Positions 55,111 through 64,000 of a DNA stretch of 64,000 bases are shown here, piece by piece. Positions within the stretch are counted from its first letter, which is position 1. The number at the start of each line of letters is the position of its first letter. The stretch is from Bombyx mori. Taxonomy: Eukaryota; Arthropoda; Insecta; Lepidoptera; Bombycidae. The DNA lies in NCBI RefSeq assembly GCF_030269925.1, contig NC_085128.1, forward strand, positions 2,792,501 to 2,856,500, written 5' to 3'. The notes under the pieces were generated by a model. The model saw only the letters and a list, made by a program, of their open reading frames with translations, ran no database searches and was not told the origin of the DNA. Made by a program: the position numbers and the translations under genes.

Positions 55111-55547
55111 AAGTCGTCGTGGCCTAAAGGATAAGACGTCCGGTGCATTTGTATCTAGCGATGCACCGGTGTTCGAATCCCGCAGGCGGGTACCAATTTT
55201 TCTAATGAAATACGTACTTAACAGATGTTCACGATTGACTTCCACGGTGAAGAAATAATCGTGTAATAAAAATCAAACCCACAAAATTATAATTTGCGTA
55301 ATTACTGGTGGTAGGACCTCTTGTGAGTCCGCACGGGTAGGTACCACCACCCCGCCTATTTCTGCCATGAAGCAGTAATACGTTTCGGTTTGAAGGGTGA
55401 GGCAGCCGTTGTAACTATACTGAGACCTTAAAACTTATATCTCAAGATGGGTGGCGCATTTACGTTGTGGATGTCTATGGACTCCGGTAACCACTTAACA
55501 CCAGGTGGGCTGTGAGCTCGTCCACGCATCTCAGTAATAAAAAAAAT
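55111..55547 (+). mobile_element. SINE, Bm1-type, complete reference copy
   Basis: 437 bp. The tRNA-like head at 55111-55192 has A box TGGCCTAAAGGATAA and B box GTTCGAATCCC, internal RNA polymerase III promoter elements. A linker (GTGTAATAAAAATCAAACCC), the common body, and the 3' tail CACCAGGTGGGCTGTGAGCT..AATAAAAAAA follow. The other copies can be read against this one. Bm1 is the abundant tRNA-derived SINE of Bombyx; the name is from memory. Confidence 0.92.
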
Positions 55548-56201
55548 TGCTTCGGATCTACGAATTTAAAAATTAAAATATTATATTAAATTCACATTTA
55601 TCTTAATGTTTGTATGCACTATCTGAACCTTAAACTTTGAACTTTGAGAACCGCGTCGGTCACTCCACGAGTTACTTAATTAATATTGACACAAGACAGA
55701 CTACACACAATAATCCTTTACTTGAGTGTGTGTTTTAAAAGAATACAAGTGTTATTTATTTAAGAACGTGATGGATGTTGGGTTCGTTTGGGTAAATATG
55801 GTTAAGAAAAACAATATTAACATTGGGACAATTGTTTTAGTGTTTTGTTTAGTACTTACTATGAACGATATTATGTGTATAACAGTTGAATGTTCGGAAA
55901 TTTCTGAAATATAATTTATTGTTTTTGCGCTGTTATGAACATAGCGTGTTTGTGCAGGTGTAGATTTTGTGGAAAACTACATTTTTTCGACTACAATAAC
56001 AATCCACCTAAAGGCTGCGAAGCACTAATCAATTCCGATTTGAAGGGTGGGATATCCATCACACAATACAATGGAGATTTTGACCTCAAAGATGAGTTCG
56101 TCCATCGTTATACTGTATAATAAATAAACATAATAAAAATCATACGTACATGTGGGATAGTATGGCGAAATCTAGTGGATATTTAGTTTAACAACAAAAT
56201 A

Positions 56202-56621
56202 TCTATACATTAATACGTGAAGCAAAAACTTTGTATCCCTTTTTACGAAAATTGCAGGGACGGAAGAGTATGAAATTTTCCACACGTATAGAGAATATAG
56301 AGAAGAAGTGCAAAATGCAAATTTTTTTTTTAAATAATGCATAAAAGATACATTAAATCAATAAAGAAAACATTACACACACTACATACCATGTATTTGA
56401 CGCACACACGCATGCATACTATTTATTGTCAAACTTTTGTTCTTGACGTCTGTTGTCAAATTGAGAATAGATTAAATATTGTTTGTCTTTATTAATATTT
56501 TTTTATAGTGTAGCCTTGGCAAAATTTGTGATTATAGAAGTATAAAATACAATCATAATAGTGTAGAAACTTACAATTCTAATTAATTATAGTCGAATTT
56601 CGACTACTGCGGGACCTCTAG
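56202..56621 (+). mobile_element. Non-autonomous Helitron, 420 bp
   Basis: A|TCTATACATTAATACG start. It ends with the palindrome TAGTCGAATTTCGACTA, a short gap, and CCTCTAG|T. Matches 63378-63772. Confidence 0.85.
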
Positions 56622-56967
56622 TTGTTATTATTTTTTCAAAAAAAAAAACTGTTCGTAACGTCCTCGTGTCAATTGATGATTGTCATTTATATTTTCTTAT
56701 TTTAAAATAAAATTAGTGTGCCAGTGTGAATTGACCAAAAAGTACCGATCTTCCCACTTACATACATACATAAAAATCATACAACATAATAAAAGATTTT
56801 ACGAAGTGTAATATACAATTTTAGCACTCCCAGTTTATTTACAATATTAATTTTAGTATTTACATTAATTAAAAACATTAATTACAAATATTTTTTGTTA
56901 ATGTTTATTAAATTTAGTGAGCGAAGTTAAAAAAGCGGAATAAATTATTGTAAATAAAAAGGAAATA

Positions 56968-57216
56968 TGTCGAGGGGTGAAAGGCTATTTGTTTTAAGCG
57001 ACATTTATATTTGTAATAATGAAAGGTGCATTTTATTTGGTATTTGCATCAACATTTTCGATGTTTTTAATTAAGCTTCAACTAAGTTTACTTCATTCAA
57101 ATAGCTGAAGCTGTTTTTTTTATTATTATATTTTTACCAAATTTCAAACTTCAAATGGCTCTCCTGTAAAGTTGCAAAAATGTCGCTTAAGCAATATTGT
57201 CTTTCGCCCCTCGATA
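56968..57216. mobile_element. MITE, same family, best-preserved ends
   Basis: TGTCGAGGGGTGAAAGGC ... and inverted TGTCTTTCGCCCCTCGATA, flanked by TA. AT-rich filler, no frame. Confidence 0.75.
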
Positions 57217-57477
57217 TATAATATATAAATAAATAATATATTAAGTATCTTCTCTCAGTATGTATGTGTATGCATGTATAATATACATGCATATACATGT
57301 ATAATATATGTATTTCACTGGATTGGCACACCGCGCGTAGTTCGTTTCCAAATGATTCTTGTCCACGTGATAGTTGTCTGGAAGAGATCGCTCTTAGTGA
57401 TAAGACCGCCAATTGTACTTTTTTGTGTTTAATGTATCGCACTGTTTATTTGTTTTTTTGGTGTACAATAAATAATA

Positions 57478-57498
57478 CTCTCTCTCTCTCTCTCTCTC
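57478..57498 (+). repeat. CT dinucleotide microsatellite
   Basis: About ten CT units. Confidence 0.95.
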
Positions 57499-57584
57499 GC
57501 ATTTATTTGAATGTTTTACTAATTGTGTGTTTATGACGTCATTGATACAGCAATTAAAACTATACTTTAAGAAACTATTCTAAA

Positions 57585-57750
57585 GAGCGCTATGACATGT
57601 CCTTCTTCAAACGAGGCTTGTGGAGAGTATTAAACGGTAGGCAGCGGCTTGGCTCTGCCCCTGGCATTGCTGAAGTCCATGGGCGACGGTAACCACTCAC
57701 CATCAGGTGGGCCGTATGCTCGTCTGCCTACAAGGGCTATAAAAAAAATT
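57585..57750 (+). mobile_element. Jockey-like LINE 3' end
   Basis: From GAGCGCTATGACATGTCC to the tail and A-run; nearly identical to 5431-5590, so a recent dead-on-arrival insertion. Confidence 0.9.
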
Positions 57751-58197
57751 TAAAAAAGTACTACTATTTTACTATGAACGAAATTCCTTTAGAACACACA
57801 GCTACAGGAACAGACGTGTTTGTTACCACTAAGCTATGAATGAGATGATAAAATGAAGATATAATTTATAATACAGAATTACTTTAGTGTAAATAATAAA
57901 ACAGTGTAATTCAAGTTATAAATTACGAATGGATTATAAAATAAACTATCATTTTTATGTTAATTTTAAAAGGTAGTAAACATTAAAATTGCTAACCATT
58001 TTTTTTATGAGAATTAATTATTAATACGAGAAAAACAACCTAAATTATTCAAATAACAAATTTTGTATAATTTATTTGTGTTTGAATAAACAAAAAAAAA
58101 ACTACAGGAGTCCTGTGGTTAGCGATAAATATTTAATACTGAACAAGAAGAAAGGGCAAAATGGAATTGACTATTAGCTAAAGCGGGTTATTGTCAT

Positions 58198-58296
58198 CGC
58201 GCAAGGAGCATTTACGTTGTTGATGTGTTTGAGTTCCGGTAAAAACTTAACACCGGTTAAGCCGTGAACTCATCTCGCAATCTAAGCAATAAAAAA
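58198..58296 (+). mobile_element. SINE 3' fragment
   Basis: GCATTTACGTTGTTGATGTG ... CTTAACACCGG ... TCTAAGCAATAAAAAA. Confidence 0.75.
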
Positions 58297-58702
58297 ATAA
58301 AATAACTTTTAGTTAACTTACCATCATCCCTTAACATGTAATAATCAAGACTATTATACAAAATACGAAGAGCACACATTAATAATTAATTGAAAATTCA
58401 ATCACTCTTGCGAGATATCGTCAGGCGTTTGCGTCATACGAGTGTTTGAGGGGCACAGCAACAATAGATGTTTTATTTTTAAGTTTGGTATCACAAACGT
58501 ACTTATAAAGCTACTTGTAAAAAGGCCAATAGGTAATATGTGAAGAGATCGTTTCTAAGATACGACGAACATTTTCTACGCATGTATTTATTAATTAAAA
58601 ATATAAATTATACACTAACACAATTAGACTACCAAAGTAAGCGTCTAATAAGCGACTTACAGCAAAAATTGTTGAAGAAATAATTAGGAACATCTAAAGC
58701 CT

Positions 58703-58915
58703 TCACTACATAGTATAAAATAAAGTATCTTTCTCTGTCCCTATATCCCTATGTATGCTTAAATCTTCAAAACTACGCAACGGATTTTAATGCGGTTTGT
58801 TTTAATAGATACGAGTGATTGAAGAGGAAGGTTTATATGTATAATAAGATCCATTAAATACTGGAGAAATCAATAATAAATTACAGTTTCCGAAGCGAAG
58901 CGAGGGCGGGTCGCT
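58703..58915 (+). mobile_element. Non-autonomous Helitron, sister of the 53470 copy
   Basis: About 95% identical by eye to 53470-53681; the last base of CTAG is changed or lost (CTATTAAT). Confidence 0.75.
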
Positions 58916-59044
58916 ATTAATGGATCGATGAGATTGGGCAGCATAAATATAATAAACCTAAAAGAAAACCATTTGCAATTTCATTTTCAACATGCTCATT
59001 TTGATATCAATATCTGCTTTTTTTGTTGCTATGGCCGATAAGTG

Positions 59045-59335
59045 TAGGGCCCCTTGATAGTGAGTGGTTACCTTACCCTACCGCCGAGGACTATGGTCGT
59101 TTGAAGAAGAACACGTCACGTCGCTCGAGGAACACAGTGGAGGACGGTTCATTCCAGAACTTGTACGAGGGAAATACATAAATGGTCTCTTGAAGCCCAC
59201 TGCACTTGAGCGTGGTTCTAGAAGGTGAACTTTGATCCGGCGGCTCATTTAAGAGCATCTCTTCCATCTCTGTGGCAAGCAGCGGCTTGACTGTGCTCCT
59301 GGTATTGTTGACATCCCCGAGCTACGGTAACCATT
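59045..59335. mobile_element. Diverged Jockey-like LINE 3' pieces in both orientations
   Basis: 59050-59165 resembles the reverse of the LINE C-terminus and tail; about 59240-59335 resembles the forward C-terminus (GTGGCAAGCAGCGGCTTG, GGTATTGTTGACATCC). This is an old rearranged copy. Confidence 0.5.
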
Positions 59336-59379
59336 AACATGGGTAGAAGTTTGAAACGAACCCTGAAATACTACACCCT

Positions 59380-59581
59380 ACTGGTGGTAGGACCTCTTGT
59401 GAGTCCGCGTGTTTCAGTTTGAAGGGTGGGGCAGCCGTTGTAACTATACTTGAGACCTTAGAACTTATATCTCAAGGTGGGTGGCGCATTTACGTTGTAG
59501 ATGTCTATGGGCACCAGTAATCACTTAACACCAGGTGGGCTGTGAGCTCGTCCACCCATCTAAGCCATAAAAAAAAAAAAG
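59380..59581 (+). mobile_element. SINE, Bm1-type, internal deletion
   Basis: ACTGGTGGTAGGACCTC then a jump from GAGTCCGCG to TGTTTCAGTTTGAAGGG; a normal tail follows. Confidence 0.9.
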
Positions 59582-60113
59582 ATAGGGGTAATGTACTACT
59601 ATTTCTTTATTAAAATAAACCACACAATGTTTATGTAAACAGATACTAGTAATTTTTGTTACTTTTATCACGATAACAAATTTAATTTAGTTAATATAAT
59701 TGCACTAAAACCATTCGTATGTTTTTTTGCGAACTAAAAACATTCCGGCGTCGTGTTCGTGATGGTGATTCGAAAAGCATAACATCGACAAGGTCGATGA
59801 CTCCTACCGTATAACACCTTTCAAAGTGAATGGTATAAACAATGTTTGAACGAATAAATATTTTTTTAAAACACACCACAATTATTATATCTTAAAGGAA
59901 GGTAAAAACAAATCTGTATCTATTACAAAAGTTTTACATAGATATAATATCAAAGTACCGTATTGGAAGAGCTGGATGTGCCCTTCATGATTATCAATCA
60001 CTTGACAAAATTGGTGGTACGCAAATAAATTACGTACGAGGTTTCATATAACGCACGAAGCTACCCCTGGTCGAATCGATCGAGAGGGGGATAGACAACT
60101 CAAGACGTTATGT

Positions 60114-60155
60114 CGTTACGTTACGTTACGTTACAAGCGTTACGTTCGTTCAAAA
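60114..60155 (+). repeat. GTTAC pentamer run
   Basis: Successive GTTAC units, then AAGCGTTACGTTCG. It is not the insect telomere repeat TTAGG. Confidence 0.8.
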
Positions 60156-60305
60156 GTTCGAAAGGATGCATGGGGCTGATATAAGCTACCCACGTGACTT
60201 TGCATTAGAGCTTTCTCTAAATTCCAACATAAGTCAGATAAGAAGTACACTATTGTTGCCAAAGACAAAATAAGTAAAAAATAATATGGAATTAGATAGA
60301 TTAAC

Positions 60306-60440
60306 CGACCTCACAGACCAGCTGGTGTTAAATGGTTATCAGAATCTATTACAACATGAACGGTGTCGTCTACCTTGAAACGCGACGTTGTGGTCACAGC
60401 TGTACGACTGCCCCAACCTTCATAAGCTTGATTCACGGCA
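60306..60440 (-). mobile_element. SINE, old fragment
   Basis: GACCTCACAGACCAGCTGGT ... GACTGCCCCAACCTTCATAA in SINE order. Confidence 0.6.
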
Positions 60441-60743
60441 AAAAAAAAAAGGGAACCGAGTAGGAGTACACTGCTCTTTCTACTGATGACGTCATATTCT
60501 TTAACAATAGAAACACAAATACCGCTGATTTTATACCAGCACGTAGCTTGCAATTTTTGTATGATGTTTGGGTTAAATCTTACAAGCTAAACAGCACCAC
60601 GTTATTTTATCTCTAGAGTTTAATTTTCAAATGCCGATTCAGTTTCGAGGGCACTGTCTTAATGCAGATAAATGCCGCGACTGCCCCTACTTTGATCGGA
60701 TTCTGACCCCGGGCGTAGATCGGACGTAGGGTGTAAGAGACCT

Positions 60744-60978
60744 CGGACCTCTTTGGAGTCCGCACGGGTTGGTACCACCACCCCGCCTATTTCCGCCGTG
60801 AAGCAGTAATGCGTTTCGGTTCGAAGAGTGGGGTAGCCGTTGTAACTATACTTGAGACCTTCAAACTTATATCTCAAGGTGGATGGCGCATTTACTTTGT
60901 GGATGTCTATGGGCTCCAGTAACCACTTAACACCAGGTGGGCTGTGAGCTCGTCCACCCATCTAAGCAATAAAAAAAA
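60744..60978 (+). mobile_element. SINE, Bm1-type, 5'-truncated
   Basis: GGACCTCTTTGGAGTCCGCA ... CATCTAAGCAATAAAAAA. It is inserted in a GC-rich stretch that continues on both sides. Confidence 0.9.
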
Positions 60979-61500
60979 GAGTACAGGGGAGTTATTTAGT
61001 GCGGTAGGGCCCTAAAAATATCCCGAGGGCCGCGGTTCGCAGTCGCGGATGAGTCTCACATGCCCCGCGCGTTCTCTAGGTGCGGGGATCTCGTAGGAGG
61101 TTTGGCTCCCGGCTCGAAAAAAATAATTCGCAGTGAAAAGCCTTTTTTTACATATATCATGCAAATTATACGTTTAAAATTAATAATAACGTGTAAATTC
61201 AAATTTTTTTGTGAATAAAAAATTCTGACGACTAACGTGCTTATAGCTAGTGTACATAGTCAACTTCGTAATGACCTTCGGTGTGCAAATAAACAAGAAC
61301 ATCGTTAAATAGTTTTTCATAAACTATAAGCCCGCAGTTAGCGCGTTTTTGCATTACGATTTTTTTACAACAAATTAGTCGTTCACGAGATGTAGACGCA
61401 GTTTTAATCAAAGTATTTCGTGTCGTACAAAAATTTCTTTATTTTACGTTATAATATTTTATTTTATATCTAGTTTTATTTTATTTTAGTGATAATATCG

Positions 61501-61664
61501 AATGGAGGCCACGGATGGGGACAAGGAGCGTGGGGCGTCCTCCAACCAGGTGGACTGACGACTTAGTGCGCACGGCGGGAAGTCGTTGGATGCGGAAGGC
61601 GGAGGACCGCATTATGTGGAAGGCATTGGGGAAGGCCTATGTCCAGCAGTGGGCAGATAAAGGC

Positions 61665-61698
<34 letters not shown>

Positions 61699-61699
61699 A
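61501..61699 (+). mobile_element. RTE-like LINE 3' end with GAT microsatellite tail
   Basis: Short coding remnant: GRPPTRWTDDLV, RWMRKAEDR, AYVQQWADKG-stop. It is followed at once by about ten GAT units (61666-61699), the characteristic tail of these elements in moths. Confidence 0.75.
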
Positions 61700-62840
61700 A
61701 TTATATGTAATTTTATTTTAGTGAAAATAACCCTTCTACTCATATCTGTTCATAAAATATTTATAACTACTGATTACCATGCACCCCACGCTTTTTTTTA
61801 CAATAAAATAATTTTTTCTTACACTATTTTAAATTCAAATTTACTAAAATTTATTTTCTATTTTTTAGTTGAATTTTCTATAAAAGCGTATTTTGTTAGT
61901 TTTCTTAAACATTTTTTTTTTTAAGTGAGCAATTTAGCTTTTACCTTGATTCGAAAAAGCGACACTAAAAGGGAACATTATACATTTATAAGAATGCGAG
62001 AGATGCAAATAGATTACTTCTAAGGGATTTGCATATAAAAATATATATCATGAAGATATTGGCACCGGTTAGCAATCGAACTTGTGATTTAGCAGGAAAA
62101 TTTTGTACTAACATATTTCTGTGTTGCTCGACCAACGAAGCGATCAAGACTCATTGTTTTTGTAGGTTAATCACAATTCTCATTCGAGTAAATGATTTAT
62201 CTATTGGTTGGTGGTTGCGGCTTACTACCGAACACTTACTTTATACGAGTATAAAAAAGGACATAAATATCTATATAATATATATAATATGTCTGTTAGT
62301 GGTCACCATATTATAAAAATGTCCCTCGCACAGGTGAATCGAATCTATTATAATAATACAGTAAGACCCGCTAGCGCGGGGTATATATACGTTTCATTAA
62401 AATGGAGATTAATATGAAACAGAGTTAAACGAGGTTATCAATCTATCTTATAAATAATGGGGTTGGGGGAAGATTGGTAGAAAATTGATCAGGTATTTTA
62501 CCATTAAATTTATCATGTTTTTAAAACAATATAAATTTATTTGTTACACATATGGAAACATAATAAATGGACAGTCAGTATGTTTATATTTCAGATCATT
62601 CTGCCTTTTTTTTCTAATTTTCTGCCTTAAAAATAGTATAATGCTGAAGTTGCCAATGTAATCTTCTAATCACTTGCATTATATTTTTAATGAAATGATT
62701 TTTCTTGTTGCTTTGTTATCACCCATGATAGAAACTAATAATCGTAATATTTGCCACTATATCAATGGTCATACCATATAAATAGATACTTACAACAACG
62801 TCAACAAATGTTTGAAACACTAAATATACGATCGTTTTTT
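61700..62840. other. AT-rich stretch, nothing recognised
   Basis: Short frames only, all low complexity or without domain pattern. No repeat shared with the rest of the window except the RTE tail at its left. Confidence 0.5.
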
Positions 62841-62845
62841 TTTAC

Positions 62846-63062
62846 ACTAGCCCTAGCAAGAGCAGTGCTTTGCAGAATCTACCACTGGATCGGAAACGCG
62901 ACCCACTGAGAAGATCCGGCGAGAAACTCAGTGGGCTGTGTGTGTGGGTTAATTCGCTCGTTGAGCCCTTCGTCGCAAGCGACGGGTTCGACGAGGACGG
63001 TAACCGGTGCTTATGTTACCTAAAAGCACCGTTAATGGATCGGGAGGATCCGTAATGACGTG
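62846..63062 (+). repeat. Family-B copy, left-truncated
   Basis: CACTAGCCCTAGCAAGAGC ... GCAAGCGACGGGTTCGACG ... GATCGGGAGGATCCG. Confidence 0.88.
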
Positions 63063-63377
63063 ATACGTTCGTGTAACACTGTAAGTAAGAAGAAACATAT
63101 AAGCTGCTTCGGATATCGGAAAGCCTAATAAAGCCTCCGTGTCATTTCGGGGAATAGCTAATTCAGATAAAACATCGTTAAATCAAAACAGCGCTAAACG
63201 AAGCAGCGTAACCGGGGTCTTACTATTAAAGTCCATACCGCGTGCCAAATAATATTTGTAATACATACAACTTTTTCTTCAAAATTTTATCCTCCTCCTT
63301 CGACATTTCGATAAAACATCCCATCGAACAAGAACTTTGTAAAGTAAATCACTATTTCGTTTTCCAGACATATTCAT

Positions 63378-63772
63378 TCCAATATTAATACGTGAAGCAA
63401 AAACTTTGTATTCCTTTTTACGAAAATTGCGCGGACGGAGGAGTATGAAATTTTCCACACTTATAGAGAATATAGAAGTGCACAATGCTAATAATTATTT
63501 TAAATAATGCATAAAAGATACATTAAATGAATAAAGAAAACATTACACACACTACCATGTATTTGACACACACACGCATGCATACTATTTATTTATTGTT
63601 AAACTTTTGTTCTTGACGTCTGTGGTCAAATTGAAAATAGATTAAATATTGTTTGTCTTAATTAATATTTTTCTATAGTGTAGTCTTAGCGTTGAAAATA
63701 CAATCATAATAGTGTACAAACTTACAATTCCAATTAATTATAGTCGAATTTCGACTACTGCGGGAGCTCTAG
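63378..63772 (+). mobile_element. Non-autonomous Helitron, sister of the 56202 copy
   Basis: From AATATTAATACGTGAAGC to TAGTCGAATTTCGACTA...GCTCTAG|T; small indels relative to its sister. Confidence 0.82.
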
Positions 63773-64000
63773 TTCAAATAAATGTGTAAAGATGTTAAAG
63801 ATTGAAAATGTACAAAATGAGTATTGATAAATGTTTTAGCAAATAATCTACTGACTACGTCAATGGTGATCGTGTGTGTGTTTAAAAAATTGTGGACAAG
63901 TGCTAATCAATTCACCACAAAACAATGATTTCGACTTAAATTTTATTAACAAGACGTCGCGAATGTCTCGATACAGGAACTAACATCAATTTATAACACA

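Noticed and set aside
55111..55192. tRNA gene
   Set aside because: A- and B-box sequences are present but the cloverleaf is degraded and joined to the SINE body; it is the SINE head. The same holds for 7401-7483 and 10025-10111.
55726..56120. Possible small secreted-peptide gene: a hydrophobic MVKKNNINIGTIVLVFCLVL-like leader, a mini-intron, and a cysteine-containing second exon with AATAAA after the stop
   Set aside because: The second exon (GCGAAGCACTAATC, GATTTGAAGGGTGGGAT, GAGTTCGTCCATC) follows the order of the Bm1-type SINE body with many substitutions, so it is probably an old SINE fragment. The donor is weak and I know no homologue.
60114..60155. Telomere-like repeat
   Set aside because: The unit is GTTAC, not the insect TTAGG, and the run is under 45 bp.

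Overview
The window is nuclear DNA of a lepidopteran, most likely the silkworm Bombyx mori or its wild relative B. mandarina. It is AT-rich with large introns. It is littered with copies of a tRNA-headed SINE of the Bombyx Bm1 type, a second abundant short retroposon (called family B here), Helitrons, MITEs and non-LTR retrotransposon pieces. No bacterial operon, CRISPR array, rRNA or functional tRNA gene was seen. Identifications rest on reading motifs and on recalled family features; no database search was possible.

Three host genes are supported. (1) A limpet/FHL-type LIM-only gene on the + strand has coding exons at 8619-8793, 30928-31097, 32132-32318, 32697-32854 and an alternative last exon at 32951-33098. 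Its 5' part lies outside the window or was not recognised, apart from a candidate alternative first exon at 17593-17817. (2) A complete four-exon uracil phosphoribosyltransferase homologue on the - strand (37673 down to 34781) encodes 223 residues and faces the LIM gene tail to tail. (3) The last two coding exons of an ELOVL6/Baldspot-type very-long-chain fatty-acid elongase lie on the - strand (45837-45616 and 43519-43153). Its earlier exons lie beyond the right edge, and its 3' UTR may run about 4 kb to a polyadenylation signal at 38949.

Region by region. 1.15-6.84 kb is a nested transposon: a - strand CR1-like LINE (ORF1 piece, ORF2 with endonuclease and reverse transcriptase) split by a 5'-truncated + strand Jockey-like LINE. 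7-34 kb holds the LIM gene, including a 22-kb intron filled with SINEs, MITEs, Helitrons and an RTE-type remnant. 34-38 kb is the UPRT homologue. 39-43 kb is SINE-free sequence that may be elongase 3' UTR and contains two strong inverted repeats and a TATA-type core promoter pattern. 43-46 kb is elongase. 46-64 kb shows no recognised host exon and is a mosaic of SINEs, family-B copies, Helitrons, a hAT-like MITE and LINE tails; it may be elongase intron or intergenic.

The three host genes have unrelated roles: muscle or cytoskeletal LIM scaffold, nucleotide-salvage-family protein, and ER lipid elongation. The most interesting signals are the reading-frame-compatible alternative 3' exon of the LIM gene, the 3' tail shared by the SINE and the Jockey-like LINE, SINEs about 30 bp from two splice acceptors, and several well-preserved transposon termini.
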